Part shown: positions 21,628-33,813 of the stretch, piece by piece
Position numbering within the stretch: the first letter of the stretch is position 1
Layout: every line of letters begins with the position of its first letter
Source of the DNA: Aquanectria penicillioides
Taxonomy: Eukaryota; Ascomycota; Sordariomycetes; Hypocreales; Nectriaceae
Direction: 5' to 3'
Assembly: GCA_003415625.1 (NCBI GenBank)
Contig: PYIU01000010.1
Location: 1,982,501 to 2,046,500 of the forward strand
Length of the DNA stretch: 64,000 bases
Program-made: the position numbers and the translations under genes
The notes under the pieces: generated by a model
Told to the model about the DNA's origin: nothing
Databases searched by the model: none
What the model saw: only the letters and a program-made list of their open reading frames with translations

Positions 21628-23369
21628 TGTCGAGTGCAGCAATTGTCGGCAAACGACAACTTCGCGAGAGATATTTGTCCGCGAGGAGACGCGTTTGTTG
21701 TACCCCTCATTAGAAAGTGTTGGTCGACTTTTCTGCCGACCACGGTCGTTCAACCTGGTAGCGAGCCAATGAAAGCGTGCGAAAATTGCATCTTGGACCA
21801 AAGCTCTTAGGGGGGGGGGTCTTCGACCCAGTCATATGATTAATTTCGTCTCTCAACTGAACACTCTGGCCATAGCTACGGGAGAAAAACTAGACGAGAC
21901 ATTGATGATGATGATGATGATAATGAGGAGGAGGAGGAGGAGGAGGAGGAAGACAGAAAATTCTGGACCGTGAACACAACTCTCTGTTCATGCTCATTCT
22001 GATCAAGGCCGGCCTCCGGACCTCCGAGCTCTGGAAGAAAAGAGGAGATGTCCGGGGATGGCCCCTGTCACGTTGAATGCAACCGTGAATGGGGCCTTGG
22101 GTCTGGCCTCGTCGGGGCTCGCTTCCGCAACAGTATTTAGGCTTTGGCTAAAGAAGCATAAATACATGCACGGTGTCATTACAGCCCCTTTGGCCAGCAA
22201 TGCTGGGCAACAGGGTCAATTTCAAGTGCAGCATATCCATGTTTTCATTCTTCACGTTGGCCAACATCGGGTTCGCCAAGAGATGGCCGGCATGTCTGAA
22301 CCGGCGTGTTGGGTTTAAGAAAGTCATGGTCAGGGCTTGGGTAAGGGCTTGGTCAAGCTTTGGGGCAAGGGCCATAATGCCACTCTGCAAAAAGGTAAGC
22401 CGGTATGAACTGAAAAGGTCCAAGTTTCTGACCCTAAAACGTTGTACCTGGATGGTTCATGGCCGTTTACGGAGTACAGAGAACCTACGGCAGTCTGCTG
22501 CAGCCAGGCTGATTTGATTTTCGTCGCTGCACCAATCGCATTTTGATAAACGGCATTAGAGATCAATGCCTCTCCCAAATGGCGTTGATACTCTCTACTA
22601 CGCTTTCCGCTAGTGACATTGCCTTCTTCCAAATCCTTCCACCTTCCTACATCGAAGCCTGCTCCGTAGTCTCCTATCTAACCGAAACCGTCGCATCGAG
22701 CCTCCAACTCGATCTCTTCTCAGCAGAGTAGCATTGCAATCTCCAGGGATCAACCTCTCGGCAGTGCCTGGTCCTGCACTAAAGATCCCATGAACCCAAA
22801 ATCCCGTGCCAAATCAGGCAAAAGGCAACGGCCACCAATTGAGATGGCTCTATGCAGCCGTCCACACGTCATCATATAGTTCGCAGCCCTGGGCTGCCAC
22901 ACACCCAACACGGGCCCCCTGTTCCTCGCTCCCCGGATGTTCCGACTGCGAGCTAGCAAGGCAGCCTCGCTTAGTTCGTCTCCAGCTGAGACCTGCGCCG
23001 ACCGGAGGCTGTTAAGTCGGTGTTAGCGGAATGCCAAGAACGGAAGCGTGAGGGCCAACCAGCGGCATCAACAGGACGGTTTCCGAATTGCCGGGTTAGA
23101 AAATGGTTTATTTGATGCATTGGTTCGGAATTTGCGGGGGAAAGTATCCGTCAAGGCCTTGGAATCAACTGTCTCTATCAGAAGAGAGCAATCTAGCGTG
23201 CAGCTACCTTTTGACAGTTAATTTCCCGGCAATGTGCTCTGAGCTATCCGTAATCTGTCTATCGTTGCGCAATCCCATCAACAAGAAGTGAATTCGACCA
23301 TCGTATACAATAATTACGCCTTCTTTGACAAGGCTGGGTATCCCCTGGTACCAATAAAGCAATTCCCCT
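21628..23369. other. Intergenic; GAT/GAG microsatellite
   Basis: A compound trinucleotide tract (GAT)n followed by (GAG)n lies at about 21903-21950. ORFs of 60-115 codons on both strands overlap each other and lack domains or splice context; none is called. Confidence 0.5.
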
Positions 23370-24902
23370 CTAGTGTTCGTAGTGCACAGTGAAACTCTGC
23401 GTCCGTAAAATTGCCCTGTCGCTGTGGTCATCCCGCGGCCCGTCACCACTTCCTGAAACGTGCACCATCGTCGTAGGCTCCTTTTTGTTTTCATCCGAAA
23501 ATCGCTGCAACTCGGTCCCGTCTTCGTCGGGGAACTGCGAATACTGGCGTTGCTTTCGAACTCGGCTGAGTGTGCCGCTTTCTGGGTGATTGTTGTAGGA
23601 TGGCCCATAGGAGGGACCGTAGGAAGAGGCTCCGGACGATCCCATAAGTCGAGGCATCAAGTGTTTGAAGAATTTGCGCAAAGTGGGCATCGAGCCGCAG
23701 ATGACAAAGAGGTTTCCTTCGATAAACCTGGCGATTTTTAGCTAGTGTTAGGGACAAATGTGCCATTATCAAACTTACGTCCAGATGTTTGCAGGGGCAG
23801 CGTCCCAAGATGGATCAGTGCTTCGCAAAACAACAGGCAACTCGACAAGACGAACAATCGATGTGGCAATGGTCCTGCTAGTCTTAGCAACTATGTCAAT
23901 AGCTCAGGGTTGCCAGTACTCACACAGATCCAATTCCAAAGATGAAAAGCGCACCAAACTTCTGGACAAGCGGCATGTGGAGCTGATAGACCATGGGAAT
24001 GGGCAGAATGAACAGAATCGCATCGGTAATGATATTCGAGACGGCCGTGGCCATGTATAGAATCGCCGCATCCGTGCAAGAGCCTCCTTCAACCTTGAAA
24101 TCAAACGCTTTTCGTGGCGGGTTGCAGACGAAGAACATCATAAATGTGATGATGACGGTGTAGAGAGAGACGATGCCGATGGTAGTCCAGACGGCCATGC
24201 GGAACCAGCGCTGGGGCGAGATGTGGAGGTAAAAGGTGAGGAGAGAGAGCTTGGTGAATCCATTGCACAGCATGTAAATGGGTGCGGCAATGTAACTCAT
24301 CTAGGATATTGTCAGATGTAGGAGCGCATGGGTCTCTGTCAAGACGTTCACTTACGAGCGCGTAGTGATGATAGTTGGTCAAGGACATCTCCCAAGAGTG
24401 GGAGCACATGCCATGTCGCGCAATTGAAGCTTTGCATGTCAGTATTGCAGACGCGAATATCAAAAAGAAGAAGCTTACCAGTCATCAAGGCCTGCGTCAA
24501 GACTGACGACAGCTATTCCATGTTAGCATCAAATCATCCACCATGGCAACTGCGTGCACATCGCGATAACTCACCCATCCAAGAAACATGAATCCTACAA
24601 CATCAGTCAGCGGGGGCTTGTCCTGCCATGCATCGCTACTCCACATCTCAGGCTGGGGTTTGCTCTTGCAGACTCTTGCAGAGGCCAGATCACTTACCAT
24701 CGTCGACCTGCAATCCTTTTGAGAGGAAAATCTTGGTGTAATACCGCTGCATCAACGCAATAAATGCCAGTGATCCTCCGATGCCGAAGATGAGGTAGTG
24801 CTCCAGCACCTTTTGCTGCGCCGGGTGCTCGAAGTTGACGACGTAGCCTTCGGGCGGCAGGCGAAAGACTTCGACGCCGTCGACGACGGGAAAGTTTACC
24901 AT
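23370..24902 (-). CDS. Fungal rhodopsin-domain integral membrane protein (SAT4/PTH11-like)
   Basis: There are seven exons: 24902-24698, 24594-24575, 24512-24479, 24429-24356, 24300-23924, 23877-23779 and 23727-23370; the product is 388 residues. Seven hydrophobic helices are visible, among them HYLIFGIGGSLAFIALM, FTKLSLLTFYLHI, VWTTIGIVSLYTVIITFMMF and NIITDAILFILPIPMVYQL, a layout diagnostic of the fungal rhodopsin-domain family, which contains PTH11-like GPCR candidates. No N-terminal CFEM domain is present. The C-tail (about 110 residues) is hydrophilic with SYGPSYGPSYNN and many Ser/Asp/Lys, probably cytoplasmic. Two exons are tiny (20 and 34 bp) but preserve frame. Ligand and signalling role are unknown. 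The start at 24902 gives MVNFPVVDG directly before TM1. Confidence 0.88.
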
Positions 24903-26969
24903 GCTGGCCGTTGGATGTCGATCGAGCAAGACCAGAAGCGCGCGGAAAAGACAGACGGGACGGCAACGACTCGCATTGATCAACCGCAGGGCCCAGACAG
25001 TGCCCAGATTTTAACAAAAAGATAGACTCGACGATTCAAATACCAGCGGCACCATCCGAGGAAAAGGGACCGACAGGATCATTAGCAACAGGTTGGTTGG
25101 CCAGCTGGTTCCGGGCACACACTACGCACCACACACAACGCACCACACACACAAGACAGGCCGCCGTCTAGGTTCAAACCTTGCCAAACCTTGGACGAAA
25201 ATTTTAGCCTCAAACGGGCGTTGCGTCGCCAGCGAGCGCTGGAAACGCCACTGGTGGAAGCGTGGACGGGTGGAAGGAATGGGATGGGATGGGATGGCGA
25301 TGCGGGCTCCTTGCTCTCCTCCGTCTCTCCGTCTAGCCTCTAGGGGAGCTGGCCACGGCGAGTTGGCTCGTATCAAAACTGTGATCGCCGCAGCGCCTGC
25401 GAGAACGAAATGCTGCCCTAAGCAAGGAAAACCCCAGGGACCGCGCGGTTCAAGGGGACCCCGAGGACCCCAAGGACCCCAAAGACCCCAGGAGAATCCA
25501 TGGGGATCCGTCGAGCTCCATTGGCTGGGGAATGGCACCGGCGCTTCCCCGAGCGCGCCGTCGACCGGGATACCCCTTCGCTTACCCGATTCAGCCACAG
25601 AGGAGGGCTTCGGCAATGTGACGTGCGAGATACGTGCGGGAGTGCGGTTGACGCGCCAGGAGCCGTGTGCCGTGGGGCGCTGGGCAGGGAACAAGTCTAA
25701 AGTTATGCGCTTTTCTGGGCTTTTCCATGGCATTTTCCCTGCAACCCATCATCGCCGGTCGTCGGTATGAGGAGGAGCCGGCTAAGCAGGGGACCACATC
25801 CCGCCCGCAGTAGCGCAACTCCCGCGTCCCGGCAGCCTGGAGGTTGAGCACCAAAGGCCGCCGTGGCTTGGAGGAGAGGAGAGAACAACGTTAGCATGCG
25901 TTGCGGCGTAGCAGCGTAGCAGTGAAGAGTAGCGAGGCAAGTCTATTGCGGCAAGCTTCTGCAGCATCAGGGGTGAGAAGCATAAAGCTGCATTCTCCCC
26001 GTCATCTCGACCAGCCAATGCCCATGGCTTCAGCGTTGGTTAGCTCCGGACCTGATGCTCAGCCTGGGAGTGGATATTATTATTATTATTACGCTTCTCG
26101 AAGCGACGGTCGTCCTCTTCAGCCCTGTTGGCGTTGAGGAGAGAAGAGTGAGAGAATTTCTTGTTCCTTAGCCCGAGGGGTCGCAACGCCACGGACCACG
26201 GCCCAAGACGCCACGGCCAAGACGTTAGTTAGCAAGCTGACTGCAGCGGCATAAGCAAATGGGCCAAGAGCGTGTGCATATCGAGATCGCCATTGTTTCG
26301 TTCCAGTGCATCCTCACCCGCATCCTGTGCTCGCTGCGTGAACCCTCTGTGTGGTAATTTCAAAAACCAAAACCTAACCGGACAAACGAAATAACGAAGG
26401 CCAAAAAAAACCTCACACTCGCAACCAACACTTCTAAGATTCTCGCTTAAAACCCCCCTCAACCCTGTCGTTCTATTAGTCTCTGGTACTTCTCTCTGGG
26501 CCTCCTCTTCTTCCCCGCCTCGCGAATCGTCGGCCCCGTCTCCTCCGCGACTCCACCGTCCTCCACCAATTTCAACCCGACCCACCCGTCAGCAGTGGCC
26601 AATTCATGTATGTGCCAAGTTAATATCATCTAGTGCTGCTGGCAAACGTGCCATCACCGAAGAGATGCGTTATCCGAATGTTGGTCCTTGTCCTGGACCT
26701 TGCCCAAGCATCTTGCATGGTTATGGCTGCATGGGTTCTTGGACGGTGACCCCTGTTGATATCTGAATAATCACCACCTGCCTTGTTAGCTTTAACGAGT
26801 CCGTCGCCCAGCCATGCGGTTCCGTCGTCTGCTCTGTTTTCTCTCTCCCCCCCCATCAGGAACGCCGTCGTTTGTCAATCGATTCCTCTCCTGCATCTGA
26901 TCAGCGCCCCCTTTGCCACACTCGTGTTGACAAAGTTAGTTTTGCTTGACGAGAGCCCCTTCTGAAACC
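24903..26969. other. Long intergenic region, GC-rich, with short tandem repeats
   Basis: A 9-bp tandem GACCCCAAG-type repeat occurs at 25457-25492. It creates long overlapping ORFs on both strands (25093-25770 plus, 25122-25733 minus), neither with a supported family. An ATT run occurs at about 26074-26090. The distal part is the upstream region of the FAD oxidase at 26970. No gene is called. Confidence 0.5.
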
Positions 26970-28774
26970 ATGAAGCTTTCCGTGACAAGCGCCGTTATAC
27001 TCGGGGCCTACAGCTCTGTGGCTGCCGCCGAGTCTCCTTGTCTATCGACTAGCTGCGTACGTTTCCCATCCACTCAGTTGTTTCCAAACAGCCACCATGT
27101 TTTCTGGAAACTTGAGGATGCTAACCCTCGCTTGTGCAGTGCTCTGCCCTCTCGGCCATTCCCCAGCTCAAGGGCAAGGTCTTGGGCCCGGATTCCTCTG
27201 CGTACGAGGCCCGTCTCAAGTCTTACTACTCTGCCAATGCTGCTCTGGCTCCCTGGTGCATGGTGCTCCCTGAGAGCACCAGCGACGTCTCCAAGATTGC
27301 CGAGGTCATCTCCAAGAAGAGCTGTCCCTTTGGCATGCGAAGTGGTGCCCACTCTGCATGGAAGGGTGCCAATGGCGTCGACAAGGGCATTACAATCGAC
27401 TTTGGTATGTTTCAAGTTCATGGCTTGCTTCTGCCGCTGTTCTTAGCCTAACCGGATCTGCAGGTTACATGAACACCACCACCTACAACCAAACAAAGAA
27501 GATTGCTTCCATCCAGCCGGGTTCCAACTGGGGAGAGGCGTACACTGCACTGAACCAATACGGTGTCACCACGGTCGGTGGTCGAGCTTCCGTGGTTGGT
27601 GTGGGTGGTTTCACCACTGGTGGAGGAGTATGTCCCATTCTATACAATTTAGCGAGTATTCCTTCTAACGCCACCTTAGTATTCATTCCACACCAACGCC
27701 CATGGCTTTGCCTGCGACACCGTTGCCAACTTTGAGGTCGTCCTTGCTGACGGTCGCATTGTCAATGCCAACAAGGACAAGAATGCCGATCTCTGGAAGG
27801 CCCTGAAGGGTGGCTCCGGTAACTTTGGTTTCGTCACTCGCATTGATCAATGTAAGTAACCGCCGTCTCATGTTTCGTTTCCAATGATATTAACCTCCTG
27901 CAGATGTCGTCGAGTCCAACAAGCTCTGGGGAGGCTTCGCCTTCTATGACCTTGCCGACAGCGATGCCGTGTACGAGGCATACATCAACTTTGCCAAGAA
28001 CATGGGCAAGGATCTCGCCTCCCAGCTGATTACTTCCGTCCAGTTCAATGGAACCGACCGTATTTTGCTTTCGGTCCTGTCCAACTCCAACGCAATCCCT
28101 ATGGCCCCTGCCTTTGACGAGATTGCCGCCCTCAAGACCTTGTCCACCACGGCGAGCATCGGAGTGATTGCCGACCTTGTGCCCCAGTTCACTGGCCCTA
28201 CCCCTCTTGGTCTTTAGTAAGTCTCGATCCATTACAGACTCTGAATATTCGCACCTTGCTGACCACTGCCTAAAGTGCCAACTGGATGGCCGGTCTTACC
28301 TCCAATGATATCCGAATCATGAAGTTCATGGACCAGAAGCACGCTGAATACGTCGAGAAGATGAAGGCCGCCGCCCCCGGCTCCACCTTCAGCGTCCTCG
28401 TCCAGTTCCAGCCTGTTACCGAGTCCATGGTTGCCCACTCCCGCAAGTCTGGAGGCAACGTCCTTGGCCTCGAGGACATTGTCAGCGACGGCCCGGCCCT
28501 GATGTGGCTCATCGCTGTCACCGTCGACACCGCCGAGAACCAGAAGAAGATTGCCCCTCTTACTCTTGAGTACAGGGACGCCGTCAACAAGTACGCCACC
28601 AAGATTGGCATCAACAAGAACTGGGAGTACCTCAACTACGCCCTGGGCGACCAGGACCCCATCAAGAGCTACGGTTCCGAGTCTGTCAAGTTCCTCAAGA
28701 AGACTGCCAAGGTCTACGACCCCAACTCCGTCTTCCAGAAGTTGAGGTCCAGTGGCTTCAAGCTTCCCGCTTAA
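26970..28774 (+). CDS. Secreted FAD-linked oxidase (berberine-bridge/PCMH type)
   Basis: There are six exons: 26970-27056, 27140-27404, 27464-27627, 27680-27851, 27904-28216 and 28276-28774; the product is 499 residues. A signal peptide ([20 protein letters not shown]) opens the protein. The FAD-binding PCMH domain is seen in [24 protein letters not shown] with H100 (expected 8-alpha-histidyl FAD site), [32 protein letters not shown] and [18 protein letters not shown]. The cysteine used for a second covalent FAD link in some berberine-bridge enzymes is not evident (GGRASVVG), so monocovalent FAD is likely. The C-terminal part with [13 protein letters not shown] and [18 protein letters not shown] closes the fold. 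These secreted enzymes oxidise alcohols or sugars with release of hydrogen peroxide; the substrate is unknown. An AT-rich 3' region follows the stop. Confidence 0.92.
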
Positions 28775-30146
28775 ATGTTATAATATCTAGAGATGATTCT
28801 ATTCACACATATATAGAGTAATACGTACTTGTATATACATAGTTGTACTTTAGTTAGGTAGAAGAATTTAAGAGTGGACATCTATTAAGATGTCTTCTGT
28901 ATATTATAACGAAAATGATGTTGGTTGGTGACCCACTCTTGCCATGTCGTGTCAAGGCCGAATAGAAACGGGAATAGATGTAGGCCAAGACATTGCTTAG
29001 CTTTATTGAATCAAGGGAAAGGACCAAGGGACCCGATTGACATGTTACGCTGACGAGTTGGCCATCGTGATAAAATTATTGTGTTCGTGCCAAGGTTCAC
29101 ACAAGCCCTGATGGACGAGCCCTCAACCCTGTCCACGATCGTTGACCTACATTTTACCTCGCTGGCGCTTTCTAATGACGTAGTACACATTGTACACCCA
29201 TATAAAATGTTAATGAATGATTGGAAATTATAGGCAAAGAGCCAACCATCTATTGGAAAGGGCATTGGCGGTGGTGTGTTGTAACCGATCGGGTATGCGC
29301 ATTTACACTACTCTTAAATGCTAAGCTTCTCGGTGCTCTTCTAATTGTGAACATGGGCTCCCGTCATCACCCGATTGAGCAGAGTGGTTGTGGGCAGACT
29401 GTGGACAATTGTCCTGTGTATGATTGTTTTCTGACCAACCGCCTCACACCGAGACATATTTGTCGAACCGACTATAATTCCCATCCTGGCCAACCACCCT
29501 CCCTCGGGCTCCTTTCACCTCGACTTCGGCCAATCCCCTGAGCAATTACATCATATCCAGCTCACATTCCGCGCATATATGTCATGTGTGTAAGAAAAGT
29601 TCCCGTTCCAATCAAAGTGGTTGCATGGTGTCAGCCGAGGCGCAGCAAGCAACCAAACTCATGACCCCATGCTTACACCGTCGAAGCAAAGTCAGCCAAC
29701 CATGTCCATTGTTCCCTGGCTAAAGTTCTTCTCCCACGAGGCTGTTCGGCCTTGCACCTCGTTTTCTTTCGAATCTCGTGCGCTTATACCAAGCCCTTCG
29801 GTGTGGATTCAATCTCACGCTTATGTCTGGGTGGATGGCCCAACAATCACATCTATCACATATATCCTCGAGGGATAGGACGAATGACATGTTACTCGGG
29901 GCGTGAATTCGTATTCGGACGGTGTTACTCTATTTTCGTGACGTTATGTTGGCGGGGATATAGAATGCGTATAAGTATAAGAGCAAAGGGCCCTGCCGGT
30001 AATGTCTGACGGAGAGGTTCAAGTCATCAGTGGCTCATTCATTTAGTTCAATCTCAATTCTTTTTCAATCCTCAAAACTTACATTACAACATAAGCCTAT
30101 TTCCAAGTCTTCAATATCAATTTGCACATCGTCCCATCACGTCAAC
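28775..30146. other. Intergenic
   Basis: It contains the 3' flank of the oxidase and the upstream region of the dehydrogenase. An in-frame ATG at 30030 could extend the dehydrogenase by 39 residues, but the text is Ser/Ile-rich and unlike the family, so it is probably leader. Nothing else is recognised. Confidence 0.5.
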
Positions 30147-31441
30147 ATGACTTCTTCGTCGAAAACAGGCTACATGAAGGCCGTTCAGTTTGAAGGCAAA
30201 ATTAGAGAGATGGTAACCACCATTGTCCCTAAGCCTCAAATGACCGCGCCCGAAGATGCCCTGGTGCGAATAACTTCGTCTGCTATCTGCGGCTCAGACC
30301 TTCACATCTACCATGGTTTCATCGGTGGAGAAGTGCCGTATCGAGTGGGCCACGAGGCTGTAGGCATCATTGAAGAGGTCGGCCCAGCTGTCGACTACTT
30401 CAAGCCCGGCGACCGTGTGGTTGTTATATGTTTCGCTGAGGACGGACATCTTGTCCGGAACACCACTCTATCGGGCATCGGCGAGGAGGTTGGTTACGGG
30501 CTCGGCATGCAGTTTGGAACCGAAGACGGTCTTCAGAGTATGTGATCTAATTTTGAAGGCTCTAATGAAGGGAGATACCCGTTCAAATCGTAGCGAGATA
30601 CTGACCGATGGTAGCCGAGTTTGTCCGTGTCCCTTGGGCTGACTCCTCTCTTGTCAAGATACCAAATTCGCTTGATGATAAGGAGTGGCTCCCCCTCGCC
30701 GATGCCTTCCCAACGGGTTGGTCTGCGCTATCTTGGTCCGGCTTTGAAGCTGGTGATACTGTAGCCGTCTTTGGCGCAGGCGGCATTGGCCTCATGTGCG
30801 CCTACAGCGCCATTATCCGCGGCGCTTCCTTGGTTTACGTGATTGACCACGTGCCTGCTCGCCTCGCCAAAGCAGCCGCAATAGGCGCAATGCCAATCAA
30901 CTTTACCCGCGGTGGCAAAGCTTCTGAGCAAATCATTGCCTTGCGCCCAGGAGGCGTCAAGCGTTGCGTTGATTGCGTCGGCGAATTCTGTCTCAATGAG
31001 GATTTGAAGCACCAGCAAGACTATATCATGCGCGAGGCTGTCACCATGACGAGTGCCCGTGGCGGCATCGGAATTGCTGGTGTTTACATGGCAGCACTTG
31101 TCGACAATGGTGAAGGCACCGAGGCTTCAAAACAGCTTGGCTTCAAGGCCGAAATTAGTTTCCCTATTGAGCAAGCCTGGTTTAAGGGTATTCGAATCCA
31201 GGGAGGCCTGGTTGACCTCAAGACAAACATCCCGCCCATTGCGGAGCTCATCAAGAACGGCAGAGCCCGCCCTGGCTTTATTTTCTCGAATGAGTACAAA
31301 CTCGAGGATGCCGAGATTGCTTATCGTAAGTTCGAACAGTGGGAAGAGACCAAAGTACAGTTCAAGGGGAATCGGAAGGAGGCAGATGAGACAGTTTTGG
31401 CAGTTCGAAATGGCTCGAACGGAGTTTCTAATGGTGCTTGA
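30147..31441 (+). CDS. Zinc-type medium-chain alcohol/aldehyde dehydrogenase
   Basis: There are two exons, 30147-30537 and 30615-31441, with a 77-bp intron; the product is 405 residues. The GroES-like domain carries the catalytic zinc ligands in AICGSDLHIYHG and GHEAVG. The Rossmann motif is VFGAGGIGLMCAY followed by acidic VIDHVPARL, indicating NAD(H). HQQDYIMREAVTMTSARGGIG resembles glutathione-independent formaldehyde dehydrogenase-like enzymes. The four-cysteine structural zinc lobe of classical ADHs is absent: the stretch after GDRVVVICF is short and lacks the Cys spacing, as in a known fungal subfamily. It is probably cytosolic; the substrate is unknown. No obvious cluster partner is adjacent. 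Confidence 0.9.
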
Positions 31442-31561
31442 GGGTGCAAACCACACAAGTCACGCATGCATGTGATTTCAACCACAGCCATTGCGTTTTA
31501 TTCATCACCTACTATCCATACTATATCTTTTGGTTACTATTAAAATACTCTGAGATGAATT

Positions 31562-32520
31562 TCATCGTGTACCTCGTTCCTTGTCCGAGAAACGTAGCAT
31601 CACAATATAGCCTGAGGCGCAACCTATGGTTACCGATGAACTATTCGAACCTGTTGCAGTGGAATAATATCCTTCCGGTCGATGTTCAGGAGGAATCCAC
31701 ATGGCATTTCTCCCTCCCTTTGTCACCCAACTGCAATTAAAGTTGACATTATAGTCAATCGCGTTGATATCTCATGGAACGATCTCCAAGAGTGCTTGAC
31801 CAAATCGAGCCTGTAATTCCAAATCCCAGGTAAAGTTAGAGTTTAGCACCCAACTGTGCTAAAGGCGAAGGGAAAATCCATGAATATGATGTATTTGGAC
31901 ATAGCGACCATTTACTATACCTTTGTTGATTTATCATCCGACCCCGACACAACACGTTGAGAGTTCCACATGAATGCTACTGAATGAATCGTGTCAGTAT
32001 GTCCAAAAAGCCTGTGGAGACATAGGCCAGTGTCAATATTCCAAATATCGATGGCTTTCTCGAATTATCCTACTACAAATTGGCTGCTGTCATTTGAGAA
32101 GCTCATTCCATCAGAAATGTTGACACAATTCGTCACCATTTCGAGTATAACAGTGGTTGAAAAGAACCGATACGCGTCATGAACCAAGTCTGTAAGTTCT
32201 GACACCTGGCTAGTACCTCTTCTGAGACCTTCGAAACGTCCCAAATTCCGTCTGCTCGAGCTCTTGGCAAACCAAAGACACCCATAAGAACGTGTGGTTT
32301 GAATTAGAGAGTAGGTATTGCTGAACAGTATCGCGAGTCTGAGCATCGTAAGACTTTTGACTGGATAATTGCTGCGACTTGTCGTGAGTGTAGTCACGGA
32401 CTGCGGCTAATATTGCATTCTCATTCAATTCGAGCGATATCATGGCCTTCCTTGTGGCCTAATTGAGACCTTGTTCGAAAGTGTTACCAATTCCAACTTG
32501 AGACAATCCACCTCACGCGG
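31562..32520 (-). pseudogene. Remains of a NACHT-WD40 NLR (STAND) gene
   Basis: Three family-specific blocks lie in correct order on the minus strand but are separated by stops, frameshifts and large deletions. First, about 32519-32187: RVRWIVSSWNW then stop TAA, EQGLN stop ATRKAMISLELNEN, SSQKSYDAQTRDTVQQYL and SNHTFLWVSLVCQELEQT, which is the C-terminal part of a fungal NACHT domain. Second, 32055-31917: IDIWNIDTGLCLHRLFGHTD plus SVAFMWNSQRVVSGSDD, a WD40 repeat followed by two stops. Third, about 31772-31562: WVTKGGRNAMWIPPEHRP and VTIGCASGYIVMLRF, the typical tail after the WD repeats, ending at a TGA. Intact relatives are several kilobases; only about 1 kb survives. Such proteins act in non-self recognition and heterokaryon incompatibility. 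Confidence 0.8.
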
Positions 32521-32727
32521 CATTTTGAGAAAAGAGACTCCCTTTACGGAAAGGTGTTCAACTGCTGGCAGGTAAAACGGCGAGAGAATCTACAGTGTTT
32601 ACGACGCTCAAAGTATTTTTAAGTTGGGTATAGCGGTTAAATCCCACGCTCTTGATTTTTTTGAAACGAAATGAGCCCTCTTAGAAGGCCTGTCCATTCT
32701 CCCAATTAATTCAATGCCACTGGCCTA

Positions 32728-33813
32728 CTAATCATCCTCACCGGGAGCCCATTGCAAATATCTTAGAGACGGCGTGTACTCAAGCTCAAATCCAGCTGCT
32801 CTCTTCAATATGTTCCTCATAACTGCTCCAATAGCGCCTTCTTCGTCCTGTACCCATTTCGCACGCCCCCATTCTGCATCCGACTCCTTGTCGCGTATCC
32901 GACACAGCGCGAAGTCAATCATGCAAACGCGGTACTTCTCGTCGCTTTCGCCATCGGGAACCACCATAAAGTTATCAGGCCGAACATCGGCGGCGTTGAG
33001 GATGTTGTTGTCACTGAGAATATTAACGATTGCGATTGCTTGGTCGACAATGCCTTGCCATGAAGCCTGGGGAGCATGTTCTGCTATTGAGGACAGCGAG
33101 AATCTTGTGAGATGTTCAATCAAGATGCCGTACACTGAGCATGGATTATATTTTATCCCAGTAACTTAGCCGGGTGTTGAGATGTCAAATTTGATTTCGA
33201 CAAGAAGCCGTGGAATTAAACTCCCTTGATAATCTTTTAATGCAGCATATGTTGCAACTTCGGCATTGAAGAACCTCCACATCTCGTTCGCCAGGAAGGC
33301 CTCATTTTCGCCCGCATCCCAGTCTTCCTCGGTGTCGTCCCTAAACTTTTCGTCGTCGCGGAGTTTCTGTAAAAATGTCGCAGTCTTTCCAGACTTTATG
33401 CTCCTCCGAAGCTCCTCTTCAATATCAGAGGACCATGGCGCGATTCCGTTGTCCTGCCGGAGCTGGTGAGCAAACCTCCTGTCAAAGAGCTTCAGGAAGG
33501 CTTCGCCGCCCCGCATTCGGAATTCAACTGGGATTTCTTCGTCTTCCGAGTTGGAATGATCTTCCAGAATCTCAATAGTCAGCCCACAGGAGAGAGTCCA
33601 CTGATCATTCTGTTGAGTCACTCGCACGCAAAGAGCCTCGCATAGCTTGCTGTCGATTCCGATGACCCGCAAAACCCGGCCGACCGCATATAATTCACTT
33701 CCCTTACGTTGTAATAATTTCGATTTCTGATTTGCCATATTTTCTTTGCAAAAGACAGCTATAGTGGTGCAGGAAGGCGAGCTATTGAGATGATAAGATT
33801 CATTGAGCCTCAT
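32728..33813 (-). pseudogene. Protein kinase-like gene interrupted by one in-frame stop
   Basis: The frame from 33813 to 33166 (215 codons) ends in TAA (33168-33166), and the same frame continues without shift from 33165 to the stop at 32728. The N-part has AFLKLFDRRFAHQLRQDNGI with a candidate ATP-site lysine. The C-part has the catalytic-loop-like NAADVRPDNFMV and the metal-site-like CMIDFALCR, both typical of fungal kinase-like folds. The text around the stop (DISTPG stop VTGIKYNPCS) reads through smoothly. No intron with correct phase could be found to remove the stop, so I read it as a nonsense mutation, although an unusual intron or sequencing error is possible. The gene lies next to the NLR relic. 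Confidence 0.65.

Noticed and set aside
25093..25770. Long plus-strand ORF with collagen-like Gly-Pro text, and an overlapping minus-strand ORF of about 200 codons
   Set aside because: Both arise from one GC-rich 9-bp tandem repeat (GACCCCAAG type). They overlap on opposite strands and no domain, signal or splice context supports either.
30030..30146. N-terminal extension of the dehydrogenase from an upstream in-frame ATG
   Set aside because: The added 39 residues are Ser/Ile/Thr-rich and unlike the family; the ATG at 30147 gives the expected N-terminus. Mitochondrial targeting cannot be fully excluded.
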